DNA from: Ruminococcus sp.
GTDB lineage: Bacteria > Bacillota > Clostridia > Lachnospirales > Lachnospiraceae
Direction: 5' to 3'
Length of the DNA stretch: 64,000 nt
Assembly (NCBI GenBank): GCA_013911065.1
Contig: JACERV010000003.1
Span: forward strand, 1 to 64,000
In this document: in pieces, positions 1 to 7,822 of the stretch
How the letters are laid out: each line of letters opens with the position of its first letter
Numbering within the stretch: position 1 is the stretch's first letter
The notes under the pieces: generated by a model
What the model was told of the DNA's origin: nothing
What the model saw: only the letters and a program-made list of their open reading frames with translations
The model's database searches: none
Program-made: the position numbers and the translations under genes

Positions 1-126
1 TAGAATCCTGGTACAATCAAAAGCGGATTCACAGTAGCTTAGGCTACAAGACACCAAACGAATTGCATTCAAAAGGTGCTGCGTAAAAGTCGCCGTTTTG
101 GTGTCCACTATATTGACTTAAGACCA
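1..126 (+). mobile_element. 3' end of an IS3-family insertion sequence
   Basis: The window opens inside an insertion sequence. It contains the last codons of an IS3-family (IS150-like) transposase followed by a terminal region ending TTGACTTAAGACCA at about 126, which looks like the right inverted repeat of this family. The left end lies outside the window, so the matching repeat and the target duplication cannot be verified. The next gene begins only 4 bases after the proposed end. Confidence 0.75.
3..86 (+). CDS. IS3-family transposase, C-terminal fragment (cut by window edge)
   Basis: Reading from base 3 gives 27 residues and a TAA stop at 84-86. The peptide contains SWYNQKRIHSSLGYKTPNEL, the typical C-terminal signature of the rve-type integrase domain of IS3/IS150 transposases (OrfB). 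This is only the tail. The catalytic DDE residues lie upstream of the window, so whether the element is intact cannot be judged. Confidence 0.8.
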   Translation, partial: ESWYNQKRIHSSLGYKTPNELHSKGAA

Positions 127-130
127 GTTT

Positions 131-796
131 ATGAAAAAAATAAGATGCTATTTACTCACTTTACTCACTTTAATCACAGTAATGTTTTGCTTCAGTGTTC
201 CGGTGTTGGCGAATAACTCAGCAAAGGGTAAAAATACAACAGCTGAGTATTCAATGATCTTGACCAATTTAGACACTGGAGAAATGGTTGAACTATCTCA
301 AGACGACCTCAATATTCAAACATCCACGGAGAAAGATGCAAATGGAAATATAAAAAAATCAATAACCGCAGACGTCGCTGTACCATCAACTAGTTCGAAT
401 GACGCCAATAGTAACTTGATTAGCCCATATGCTGTAGTGACAGATGGCGGTGTGACAACAAGGCTTACTTTCAATCTCAATTACACACAATCAGGTAGCC
501 TATACAAAATAACTAGTGCAAATGGAAAATTTGAGTTACTTGACAGTGCCTTTACCATTTCAGGCCGGATGGTTCGCTTGGCTAATTATCAGTATAATGA
601 GACGCAATATATTAGGACATACTATCCTGGAAATACATTTTCTTATCCCGGATATAGTAATTGGGTAAATATTAATTATGGGCCAGCTGTTGTTGCTGGA
701 TATGCAAAATGCAATATAACAAGAAGCAGTTCCACTTGGGAATTACGATTAAATCAATATATTGCAACTAATGTACCTGATATGTCATTTTTCTAG
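131..796 (+). CDS. secreted protein of unknown function
   Basis: 221 residues. The N-terminus is a classical signal peptide: basic MKKIR, a hydrophobic stretch to about residue 24 and a likely cleavage after VLA (about residue 27). The mature part is polar, rich in Ser, Thr, Asn and Tyr, with alternating patterns suggesting a beta-rich extracellular domain. No lipobox, LPXTG or catalytic motif is visible, and I do not recognise the family. The ATG lies 4 bases after the end of the upstream insertion sequence and has no ribosome site, so the native leader was probably lost and expression may depend on the element. A membrane-protein gene follows 21 bases downstream with a good ribosome site, suggesting co-transcription. 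Confidence 0.7.
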   Translation: MKKIRCYLLTLLTLITVMFCFSVPVLANNSAKGKNTTAEYSMILTNLDTGEMVELSQDDLNIQTSTEKDANGNIKKSITADVAVPSTSSNDANSNLISPYAVVTDGGVTTRLTFNLNYTQSGSLYKITSANGKFELLDSAFTISGRMVRLANYQYNETQYIRTYYPGNTFSYPGYSNWVNINYGPAVVAGYAKCNITRSSSTWELRLNQYIATNVPDMSFF

Positions 797-817
797 GCAT
801 CAAAAGGAGATATTTTT

Positions 818-1213
818 ATGCAACGAAAATTATTACCAGCATTATATATAGATTTGGTTATTCCATTATTATGCTGTCTTCTTTTACCTAAGATTGCCAT
901 GAATGCACAGTTAAAATATATGGATAGCTTTTTATACGAAGATCTTAAAAAAACCTCAATTTTTAATAGTGTGATCTTCGGTATTGCAATCTATATTGCT
1001 TGTTTTGTATTTATGAAATTATTGGATACCATATATTTGAATATTGTTCTGTCAGTAGCAATTATATTTTTTTTGTTTTGGCAATTAATGCCGTTGAGTG
1101 GTAATCTTTATCAATATAGTTTTAATTATATTAATGTTCTTATAGGCATCTATTTATCAGCAATGGCCGTAAATAGTTTCTATTTATTGAGACACAAAAT
1201 CAAGAAGGATTAG
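818..1213 (+). CDS. small membrane protein of unknown function
   Basis: 131 residues with about four hydrophobic segments (near residues 8-28, 48-68, 72-92 and 103-124) and a lysine-rich C-terminal tail, so it is an integral membrane protein with little outside the bilayer. A clear AAAGGAG site precedes the ATG. It follows the secreted-protein gene by 21 bases, so the two may act together, for example as an exported factor with a membrane partner. No family is recognised, and that pairing is inference from spacing only. Confidence 0.65.
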   Translation: MQRKLLPALYIDLVIPLLCCLLLPKIAMNAQLKYMDSFLYEDLKKTSIFNSVIFGIAIYIACFVFMKLLDTIYLNIVLSVAIIFFLFWQLMPLSGNLYQYSFNYINVLIGIYLSAMAVNSFYLLRHKIKKD

Positions 1214-1287
1214 ATAAAGTCCAAAAATAACTAACGTGTGTTCAAAATGCGAAAGAATATGGATATAGAATTTGATGTGATAACAAA

Positions 1288-1689
1288 GTAAGCGATGAAT
1301 AACCTACCGTTCCACAAATTCCTTCCATTATGAAATAATAGAGACAACCAAGGAAGAAGCTCTATTCAAATCTATTCTCGGTTGACTACTTTGTATTCGT
1401 TCACTACAATTCTTTGAATCAAGTACTTGACTTCTCCTGCAAAGGAAGGAGAACAATACCGATGAATGATAAACAAAGAAATGGCAACCGGACTGAGAGG
1501 GAATGGGTGGATCTGATTCAGGAATGCCGCCCAAGCGGTCTTGGAGATAAAGACTGGTGTGAACAGCATGGCATTCCAATCAGTACTTTTTATACTAAGA
1601 TAACAAAGCTACGCAGAAAAGCCTGCGAAATACCGGATGCAAGACATCGGATTGTACGCGAAAGTCAGCAGATCGTTCCTCTTTCAATC
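1288..1689 (+). mobile_element. IS66-family remnant (left end plus orfA)
   Basis: GTAAGCG at 1288 matches the conserved GTAA start of IS66-family termini, and an IS66 accessory gene follows in the right place. The element is truncated: its other genes and the right end are missing, and by 1809 the DNA is part of leuS. The left end is inferred from its first bases only. Confidence 0.5.
1462..1689 (+). pseudogene. IS66 accessory protein TnpA (OrfA), truncated
   Basis: The start at 1462 has a GGAAGGAG ribosome site. The first 76 residues contain EWVDLIQECR, DKDWCEQHGIPISTFY and KLRRKACEIP, the helix-turn-helix-like core of IS66 OrfA proteins. After about residue 76 (1689) the similarity stops. 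The frame runs on through unrecognised sequence and then out of frame over leuS to a stop at 1932. The natural C-terminus is lost, so this is a broken gene. Confidence 0.7.
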
Positions 1690-1808
1690 AATGATTACTG
1701 GATGCGCAAAATCAAATCCGAAGCTTTTGAGGCATTGCCAGCAGAACGAATGTCTAAAATTCTGCCACAAAAGCCGGATACTTCTTTTGTGAGCGCTGCA
1801 GTACGAAA

Positions 1809-2444
1809 GTTACAAAGAAGAACCTGCGCCAGTGGATGCTTAGAATTACAAAATATGCGGACCGCCTGCTGGGAGACCTGGATAAACTGGACTGGCCTGA
1901 AAAGGTTAAGAAGATGCAGTCTGACTGGATAGGAAAATCCTATGGTGCAGAAGTTGATTTTCCAATAGAAGGCCGGGAAGAGAAGATTACAGTCTACACA
2001 ACAAGACCAGATACACTGCACGGTGCTACATTTATGGTACTGGCACCTGAACATGCGCTTGCAGCGGGGCTTGCCACACCGGAGACAAAAGAGGCAGTGG
2101 AAAAGTATATTTATGACGCTTCTATGAAATCCAATGTAGAGCGTATGCAGGACAAGGAGAAAACAGGTGTATTCACAGGCAGCTATGCAGTGAATCCGTT
2201 AAACGGAGAAAAAACTCCAATCTGGCTTTCTGACTATGTATTGGCTGATTATGGTACAGGGGCAATCATGTGTGTACCAGCCCACGATGACCGCGACTTT
2301 GAATTTGCAAAGAAAGTTGCCGCTGATATAGACAAGGATGCTGCAATTGCAGCAGGAAAAGATGCAATAGCTGATAAACTGACAGGGACAATCGTAAAAG
2401 AAATCTATGTTCCGGGACGGATTATTAATATTGTGCAAAAATAA
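1809..2444 (+). pseudogene. leuS: leucyl-tRNA synthetase remnant: editing domain joined to C-terminus
   Basis: From 1809 the frame reads KKNLRQWM, then TKYADRLL, a segment just before the CP1 editing domain of bacterial LeuRS. The CP1 motifs follow (TTRPDTLHG and [15 protein letters not shown]). At about 2313-2322 the sequence jumps from FEFAKK to [12 protein letters not shown] and ends with the normal LeuRS C-terminus ([10 protein letters not shown]). The catalytic Rossmann fold with HIGH, the KMSKS loop and the anticodon-binding domain are all absent. The first ATG is at 1836 with no ribosome site. A full-length leuS must exist elsewhere. This is a rearranged fragment, although the reading frame is intact for over 200 codons. 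Confidence 0.8.
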
Positions 2445-2504
2445 ATGAGAGAAAACTTATGTGGCAAAAGAAGTTTTAAATAGTGGTCAGGCAGGGAAAA
2501 TAAG

Positions 2505-2541
2505 ACTCGGGTACATTTCGGCGTACTCGAGTTTTATTTTT
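2505..2541 (+). terminator. rho-independent terminator after the leuS remnant
   Basis: ACTCGGGTAC at 2505-2514 pairs with GTACTCGAGT at 2523-2532 (one G-U pair), followed by a T-rich run to 2541. It is suitably placed to be the original leuS terminator. Confidence 0.75.
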
Positions 2542-2623
2542 ATGTTCATTTAATTCTAATACATATTTTGCCTTTTTATAACAAGATAAGTTAATAAACT
2601 ACATACATATTGAGTTTAAAAGG

Positions 2624-2632
2624 TGTTATAAT
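2624..2632 (+). promoter_or_regulatory. extended -10 promoter for the 2686 gene
   Basis: TGTTATAAT is a perfect extended -10 (TG-N-TATAAT). No good -35 hexamer lies 17 bases upstream, as expected for extended -10 promoters. It sits 54 bases before the start codon at 2686. Confidence 0.55.
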
Positions 2633-2685
2633 ATGGTAAATGAACGGTGTACAGGATTGAAATCATCAAAGTGAGGATAAATTAT

Positions 2686-2943
2686 ATGATAACAATATTC
2701 AATCGTAAGGAACTTATCAGTACCTTTGGTATGCGGAAACAAGGAAACATCAGACAGGTGTTAGCACAAAATAAGATTGATTATAATGTGAAAATATTCA
2801 ACCGGGAAAGTACTTCTTCATTTCTTACAAGGGGAAGAACAGCAATTGGTACATATGGGAAAAAGTCAGAGACTGAATATGTGATTTATGTGAGAAAAAT
2901 AGATTTTGAGAAAGCAGTTGCAGCTGTTCGGGGATGTGAATAA
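2686..2943 (+). CDS. small conserved-looking protein of unknown function
   Basis: 85 residues, soluble, with no signal peptide or membrane segment. The start at 2686 has a GAGG site; an in-frame upstream start lacks one. The pattern, an N-terminal helix and a VLAQNKIDYNVK segment, then EYVIYVRKIDFEKA near the C-terminus, resembles small alpha/beta proteins common in Lachnospiraceae. I cannot give it a function. Its stop codon is directly followed by the start of the DUF1697 gene, so the two are probably translated from one message. Confidence 0.6.
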   Translation: MITIFNRKELISTFGMRKQGNIRQVLAQNKIDYNVKIFNRESTSSFLTRGRTAIGTYGKKSETEYVIYVRKIDFEKAVAAVRGCE

Positions 2944-3504
2944 ATGAAGAATATATATTTGATTTTTTTGCGTGGTGTAATGCCTTCAGGGAAAAATAAG
3001 GTTCCTATGGAGAAGTTAAGGGAAGTATTATCAAAAGCTGGGTATCCCAGTGCTAAAACCTATCTTGGCACCGGTAATATCATTTTACAGTCAGAGAAAG
3101 ACTCTGTTTTTATTGCAGACTTTATCCACACTTTAATTTTGGAGGAAATAGGACCGGACCTTTCTGTGATTGTGCGGACACCGGAAGAGGTAGAAGAATT
3201 ACTGCAGCACAATCCATTTAATACAGAGAACCATGATATTTCACGTGTTTTTTTTACTATGCTGGGAGAAGAGCCTGACATTATAAGGGTACAGGAAGCA
3301 ATGTCTTTATTTGAGAACGGTGTTGAGGAACAGTTGCAGATTATAGGAAAAACGGCTTATATGTATATAGTGGGCAATGCAGGCCGCAGTAAGTTAAGTA
3401 ACAACTTTCTGGAGAGAAAATTGAAAGTATCATCGACAGCACGAAATTTTAATACACTGACAAAAGTTGTTTCCATTAGCAAAGGGGTATTGTCTGCGGG
3501 CTAA
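2944..3504 (+). CDS. DUF1697 family protein
   Basis: 186 residues, the usual length for DUF1697. Family features are visible: an N-terminal FLRGVMPSGKNKVPM segment, the TYLGTGNIILQS strand-loop (about residues 40-51), a PFNTENHD region and a C-terminal RNFNTLTKVV motif. The family is widespread in bacteria but has no established biochemical role. The protein is probably cytoplasmic. It begins immediately after the stop of the preceding small gene. Confidence 0.85.
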   Translation: MKNIYLIFLRGVMPSGKNKVPMEKLREVLSKAGYPSAKTYLGTGNIILQSEKDSVFIADFIHTLILEEIGPDLSVIVRTPEEVEELLQHNPFNTENHDISRVFFTMLGEEPDIIRVQEAMSLFENGVEEQLQIIGKTAYMYIVGNAGRSKLSNNFLERKLKVSSTARNFNTLTKVVSISKGVLSAG

Positions 3505-3574
3505 AAAGGAAGTGACTGAGGTGTTTTTTGATGATACAATAGAACAAATGAAAGCATAAGACAGGGGAATTTAC

Positions 3575-4639
3575 ATGGGAAATAAAATTGCTGTATTTAG
3601 TTTCACAGAAGCGGGAAGCAGACAAAATGCCATAGTCAGCGAGCTTCTTTCACAAAAAGGGTACCAATGTGAGAGCTGCACTATAGAACGTTTTGCGGGA
3701 CAATTTCGCATGAAGCCCTTGGCAAAGGATCTGAAGAAATGGATAGGAGAGCGCTGGGGACAATATTCTTTTATATTTGTCGGTGCAGTTGGGATTGCAG
3801 TTCGGCATATTGCTCCGTGGGTAGCAGACAAATATACAGATTCGGCGATTTTGTGCATAGATGAGAAGGGAAAGTACGTAATCCCCGTGCTTTCAGGCCA
3901 TATGGGAGGTGCGGTGAAGTTTGCCGGTATGCTTGCAAATAGTCTCGACGCGGTGGCTGTGATTACGACGGCAACAGACCTGCAAAATAAATTTGCGGTA
4001 GATGTCTTTGCAAAGGGAAATCATCTGTCTATTGAAAGCAGAAGCCTTGCAAAGGAAATATCGGCTGCGGTGCTGAGGAATGAGACTGTTGGGTTTTACA
4101 GCAGCATTCCTGTCGAGGGGCATATTCCGGAGGACTTGCAGGTGTGCAGCAGTTTTGAGGAATTATGCAGGCAGCCTTTAGGAATTACGATTATGGATGA
4201 AATAGGAAAAGAGAGAAAGAAAGTAAAAAATATTCTTTATCTCATTCCTCAAAATCTGGTTATAGGAATAGGCTGCAGAAGGGGCGTGAACAAGGAGCAT
4301 CTGAAACAAAAGCTAGAGGAGCTCCTGGAGGATATTGGTGCATCCGAAGAACAGATTGAAGCATTTGTAAGTATTGACCTAAAACAAGATGAAATCGGCA
4401 TATTGGAGCTTGCAGAGGAGTACAGAGTTCCTTTTATTACCTATACTGCAGAGAAACTGCGGGAAGTTGACGGGGTCAGCTCTCATTCAAAGTTTGTAGA
4501 ACAGATAACAGGGGTGGATAATGTTTGTGAGCGTGCTGCAAAAAGATACGCGCCTGAGGGTGAGATAATACAGCAGAAGATAAAAATGGATGGAGTAACC
4601 TACGCGGCAGTAAAGAACAGGGTAAGGCTGGAGTTTTAA
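3575..4639 (+). CDS. cbiG: cobalt-precorrin 5A hydrolase (CbiG)
   Basis: 354 residues. In the anaerobic cobalamin pathway CbiG opens the delta-lactone of cobalt-precorrin-5A, releasing acetaldehyde. The N-terminal domain carries GAVGIAVRHIAPW (about residues 70-82) and the VLSGHMGGA motif. The C-terminal domain begins near IGIGCRRGVNKE (about residue 226) and includes SHSKFVEQ. Length and order match full-length CbiG. An AGGGGAA site precedes the ATG. No other cobalamin gene is nearby, which is unusual because cbiG normally sits in a long cbi operon. The enzyme may complete a pathway encoded elsewhere or be a leftover. Confidence 0.9.
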   Translation: MGNKIAVFSFTEAGSRQNAIVSELLSQKGYQCESCTIERFAGQFRMKPLAKDLKKWIGERWGQYSFIFVGAVGIAVRHIAPWVADKYTDSAILCIDEKGKYVIPVLSGHMGGAVKFAGMLANSLDAVAVITTATDLQNKFAVDVFAKGNHLSIESRSLAKEISAAVLRNETVGFYSSIPVEGHIPEDLQVCSSFEELCRQPLGITIMDEIGKERKKVKNILYLIPQNLVIGIGCRRGVNKEHLKQKLEELLEDIGASEEQIEAFVSIDLKQDEIGILELAEEYRVPFITYTAEKLREVDGVSSHSKFVEQITGVDNVCERAAKRYAPEGEIIQQKIKMDGVTYAAVKNRVRLEF

Positions 4640-4670
4640 AAGGATATAGGGCGGTATCAGGAGAATAGGT

Positions 4671-4836
4671 ATGACAAAAGAAGAATTTGTTACATCTATA
4701 ACAGAATATAATAGAAAGATGTATACAGATGTCTTGACAGGTGCATATCCGCAGGTATTATGAAGACCAGCTTGAGGCGCCCTGCCAATGGTGTGCAATG
4801 GAAGGTAGATATTTAATTTTAGAGAATAATACATAA
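4671..4836 (+). pseudogene. GGDEF-domain (diguanylate cyclase) remnant with frameshift
   Basis: An ATG with an AGGAG site opens a frame reading MTKEEF and later TDVLTGAYP before a premature stop at 4761-4763. In the next frame the text continues as RRYYEDQLEA and stops at 4834-4836. Together they spell DVLTGAY(N)RRYYEDQL, the start of a GGDEF domain, with about two bases lost at the Asn codon. The rest of the domain, including the GGDEF loop, is gone. The intact ribosome site and start suggest recent decay. Confidence 0.65.
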
Positions 4837-4883
4837 AGAGGAAATCCTTCCAGGTATTTGTAGCTTTTGGGATCTCCTCTTTG
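4835..4883. terminator. hairpin, possible terminator downstream of cbiG
   Basis: AAAGAGGA at 4835-4842 pairs with TCCTCTTT at 4875-4882, with a further ATCC/GGAT pairing inside. No strong T run follows, so termination is only likely, not clear. Confidence 0.4.
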
Positions 4884-4951
4884 TTGATATTGGCGGTTAT
4901 TATATTATTTCCTATAATTATAATACCACAAAATGCCGTTTTTTTCAAGAC

Positions 4952-4980
4952 TTGTAAAGAGTGGCCCTTAGACGTATAAT
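4952..4980 (+). promoter_or_regulatory. sigma-A type promoter for the 5010-7457 operon
   Basis: TTGTAA (4952-4957) and TATAAT (4975-4980) are separated by exactly 17 bases. The -10 lies 29 bases before the first gene of the operon. Confidence 0.75.
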
Positions 4981-5009
4981 GACTTACTACATGAAAAAGG
5001 GGCAGTTAT

Positions 5010-5552
5010 ATGGAAGAAGATGTTTTTAAATTTTTGGAGTTAGTCAAGAAACAGGAGGAGTTGGCAGTGCTGTCTTCGTTAAATCAGAAGACGGAAAGGT
5101 TTGGGTTATCTCTTAGGGAGGAAGAGATGAACGAACTGATGGAGTGCAGAAACCAAAGTTTGAAAATGCACGGCAGAGTTGAGTTTGGATCAGGGGTTTT
5201 AGACAGATTGATTTATGTGTTTTGTGATTCCCAATATATTAGTCAGCAAAATTATCTTGAAAGCCTGGAAAAACTGCAGGATATCTTTTACGAGTTTAAG
5301 AATGCCGCATTAGATCTTATGACAGATGATGAAATTCTTACATTTATGAAAGAGCAGTTTGAAACAGTATGTGCCGGAGACCTGGATTATCTGGAAGGGA
5401 CATGTATGGAAAACTTTACGGCTGCAATCCGTGCGGGCTATGACGGTTACAAGGAGAGTGGAGGAAGTGGCCAATATGAACAGTTTGACGAGGTGCCCCG
5501 CTGGGATAAGGAACTTTACCTGCAGACACTAAGAGAACTGTTTTGGGAGTAA
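5010..5552 (+). CDS. DUF6323-like protein of unknown function
   Basis: 180 residues, soluble, acidic and mostly helical by pattern, starting MEEDVFKFLELVKKQEE. A conserved-looking block SLREEEMNELMECRN (about residues 34-48) is followed by FGSGVLDRLIYVFCDS. It resembles a clostridial family I know as DUF6323 (name from memory, not checked). Its pairing with the next gene (DUF6179-like) is typical. No catalytic motif is evident. It is the first gene behind a good promoter and is followed at 49 bases by its partner. Confidence 0.65.
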   Translation: MEEDVFKFLELVKKQEELAVLSSLNQKTERFGLSLREEEMNELMECRNQSLKMHGRVEFGSGVLDRLIYVFCDSQYISQQNYLESLEKLQDIFYEFKNAALDLMTDDEILTFMKEQFETVCAGDLDYLEGTCMENFTAAIRAGYDGYKESGGSGQYEQFDEVPRWDKELYLQTLRELFWE

Positions 5553-5601
5553 CCGGATAAATTTAAGATAGTGGCTTAATTAATCTACAGGGGGAATCAA
5601 A

Positions 5602-6411
5602 ATGGAATATAAAATGGAAGAATTGCTGCCTGTTGTAGCGAAGCTGTCAAAGCGTTATACGTCAAGTGAGAGTTCGTCTGTTTCCTATAACACTGCAAGG
5701 CAGCTTATGGAAGCCGCAATGTATTGCCTGAAAGAATGTGAGGGGGAGACGGGAGATACAATGCTTGAAGGACATCGCGTGGATAGTCTGACCGCTTATG
5801 AAGAAGGGTACCAAATTGTACTGGATAAAGTAAAGCAGGCCAAAAAAACGTATCACCGTATACTTTTGGATTTTGAAGATTTTGGCTGCCAGAATTATAG
5901 AGATACTATTGTCAAAGGGATGCCTGAATTTTTTCTGAAATATGATGCCAGGTTTGAACCTCAAAATCATATTTTAACATTAGATTATCCTGTACTATAC
6001 GGTTTGGACAATAAAGAGGGGATAGATAAAATTTTAGACTACCTGAATGAAGCGGAGTATGAGCACTTATTTCTGCAAAATTTCAGCAGGGAAGCTATCA
6101 TGAATCTGCTGGAATATGTCCGGCCTGATTATGGTGAGCTGTATTTTGAAAATATATGCGTACCTGTTCTTATGAGGGCGGCAGCATGTATGATAGCAGA
6201 TGAGGAGGTCTATTATCTGGAACTGAGTGAAGCAGGAGAGGCGGAGGCAGCCGCATACTTTGCGGAAATTCACATGGGAGCTGCACAAAACAGGTTTGGC
6301 GGGCTGCTGGATATTTTAGAAAAACAGGTTATGGGAGGAGCATATAGGGGTGTATTTAAGAATCTTGCACGTGATTTTGCTGTGAGGATTCAAAATGGAG
6401 CAAGGTTCTAG
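5602..6411 (+). CDS. DUF6179-like protein of unknown function
   Basis: 269 residues, cytoplasmic, helical. The N-terminal MEELLPVVAKLSKRYTSSES and TARQLMEAAMYCL resemble a Lachnospiraceae family I recall as DUF6179 (assignment not checked). It has no signal peptide, membrane segment or known active site. A GGGGGAATC ribosome site precedes the ATG. The next gene, a multispanning membrane protein, starts 20 bases after its stop, so the three genes from 5010 look like one operon. Confidence 0.65.
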   Translation: MEYKMEELLPVVAKLSKRYTSSESSSVSYNTARQLMEAAMYCLKECEGETGDTMLEGHRVDSLTAYEEGYQIVLDKVKQAKKTYHRILLDFEDFGCQNYRDTIVKGMPEFFLKYDARFEPQNHILTLDYPVLYGLDNKEGIDKILDYLNEAEYEHLFLQNFSREAIMNLLEYVRPDYGELYFENICVPVLMRAAACMIADEEVYYLELSEAGEAEAAAYFAEIHMGAAQNRFGGLLDILEKQVMGGAYRGVFKNLARDFAVRIQNGARF

Positions 6412-6431
6412 GTGAAGCAGGGTGAGAATTA

Positions 6432-7457
6432 TTGAAAGAAAAAAGTAAAAAGATCAAAAAATATGATGTCCTCATAAAAAACATATGGAAACCAGTGTTT
6501 CTCATCCTGGTGATCTTCATAGCATACGTGATATTAAAAGATTCCTGGTTTGGCATATGGGCTGAGCTGAAGGAAACATCATATCCGGTGATTGCAGGTG
6601 TTTTTTTATGTAGCATCCTATATAATTGCTTTGACGGCGCGGCTATTGCAAAATTGCTGCGCAGTTATGATGACAAATTCCCCTGGTATGAAGGGATTCT
6701 ATGTTCCCTATATTACAGTTTTTTTAGAGTAGTTACTTTTGGCAGCGGAACAGCTGCAGCCGGGATGTATTATGTAAGAAAAAGAGGAATTCCGGTTTCC
6801 AGAAGTCTGGGGGTTTTTACTTTGAATTATGTAGTACAGCGTGTCGCTGTCTGCCTGTATTTTGTATTTACTTTTCTGGGCAATTACAAGGTGATGAACC
6901 AATATTTCAGTAGCTATAATACCTTTATGATATTCGGAGTGCTGCTGGCAGTTCTGATTGTGACAGCCCTGATTATGGCTTGTATCTGCGAGCCGCTCCA
7001 TAACTGGATGTTTTCCCAGTCTGAGAAAATCATAAAGAGAGAAAAACAGAAAAAGAAGATTGTAGAGTGGAAAGAAAACGCTGTTATTATACGCTGTGAG
7101 GCAAACCGGCTTTTGAAAAACAAAAAATTACTTTTAGAAATATTGCTGCTGAACTTTTTAAAACTAAGCGCTTGGTTTTTGATTCCAGCTATTATTTTTT
7201 ACAAGATGGATTTTTTGAACTTACCACTTCTTATAGGAACCACATCTATGATGCTGGCCCTTGCAGGTGTCATACCTGCGCCAGGAGGTGTGGGAGCAGT
7301 AGAATTTGTTTTTGTAACCTTATTCACACCGCTGACCGGAAATGTAGAAGCAGCTTCCGGGATGCTGATATATAGATTTTCGACCTATATATTTCCTTTT
7401 ATGCTGGGATTACTTGCTGCTTTGAGAAATTCCCGGCTATTTTGGGAAAAAGATTAA
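6432..7457 (+). CDS. lysylphosphatidylglycerol-synthase-type transmembrane protein (flippase-like)
   Basis: 341 residues with about eight hydrophobic segments. It resembles the LPG_synthase_TM / UPF0104 family (the flippase half of MprF and stand-alone relatives), with the typical FGSGTAAAGMYYVRKRG block (about residues 99-113) and PAPGGVGAVEFVF (about residues 285-297). The aminoacyl-transferase domain of MprF is absent. The start is a TTG at 6432 with a GGGTGAG site; the reading frame has no suitable ATG there. Stand-alone members are thought to move lipids, but the substrate is unknown here. It is the last gene of the operon, ending before a long hairpin. Confidence 0.8.
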   Translation: MKEKSKKIKKYDVLIKNIWKPVFLILVIFIAYVILKDSWFGIWAELKETSYPVIAGVFLCSILYNCFDGAAIAKLLRSYDDKFPWYEGILCSLYYSFFRVVTFGSGTAAAGMYYVRKRGIPVSRSLGVFTLNYVVQRVAVCLYFVFTFLGNYKVMNQYFSSYNTFMIFGVLLAVLIVTALIMACICEPLHNWMFSQSEKIIKREKQKKKIVEWKENAVIIRCEANRLLKNKKLLLEILLLNFLKLSAWFLIPAIIFYKMDFLNLPLLIGTTSMMLALAGVIPAPGGVGAVEFVFVTLFTPLTGNVEAASGMLIYRFSTYIFPFMLGLLAALRNSRLFWEKD

Positions 7458-7473
7458 AGAAGATGTAAACGAA

Positions 7474-7530
7474 CTTTGGGAGTGAATACAAGGGGGATGG
7501 TTAATTTCCCCTCTGTATTCACTCCCAAAG
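7474..7530. terminator. long bidirectional hairpin between convergent genes
   Basis: CTTTGGGAGTGAATACA (7474-7490) pairs perfectly with TGTATTCACTCCCAAAG (7514-7530), with a GGGG/CCCC extension inside. It separates the flippase-like gene (+) from the CotF-like gene (-) and can act on both strands. Confidence 0.75.
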
Positions 7531-7552
7531 CTTTGTCTGCTTACACGGCCAT

Positions 7553-7810
7553 TTAGAAGTTTTTAGGCTGTGTCAGGATTGATTTTACATGTTCAACTTC
7601 TTGCTGGTTTGCTTTTGCTGCAGGAACGTAATAGCTTTTTTCTCTTGCTATCTGATAAAGTTTTTCCTGTGACATCTCGCACTCATTTCTGATCTGCTTC
7701 AAGCATTGCTTTAACTCTTTGTTCTCTGTCTGTGGAATCATGTCGCCAAACATTTTGAGTTCGCCATTCACTCCGACTAAGGCGTCGGATACCATTGTTT
7801 TTTCATTCAT
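7553..7810 (-). CDS. spore coat protein, CotF family
   Basis: 85 residues. Pattern MNEKTMVSDALVGVNG, then MIPQTENKELKQCLKQIRNECE and a YQIAREKSYYVPAAKA segment match the ferritin-like CotF coat family (PF07875), found on endospores of Firmicutes. I chose the ATG at 7810, which has an AAGGGG site 8 bases away, over an in-frame GTG at 7819. It follows a second ferritin-like coat gene at 12 bases, so the pair is an operon. Confidence 0.75.
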   Translation of the reverse strand: MNEKTMVSDALVGVNGELKMFGDMIPQTENKELKQCLKQIRNECEMSQEKLYQIAREKSYYVPAAKANQQEVEHVKSILTQPKNF

Positions 7811-7822
7811 ATACGTCACCCC

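Noticed and set aside
1690..1808. Additional protein domain between the IS66 fragment and leuS
   Set aside because: The frame is open, but I recognise no family in it and it runs out of frame into leuS. Treated as rearranged junction sequence.
3511..3558. 15-codon ORF before cbiG with an AAAGGAA site (start GTG)
   Set aside because: Too short to judge and without repeats of any amino acid that would suggest a leader peptide.
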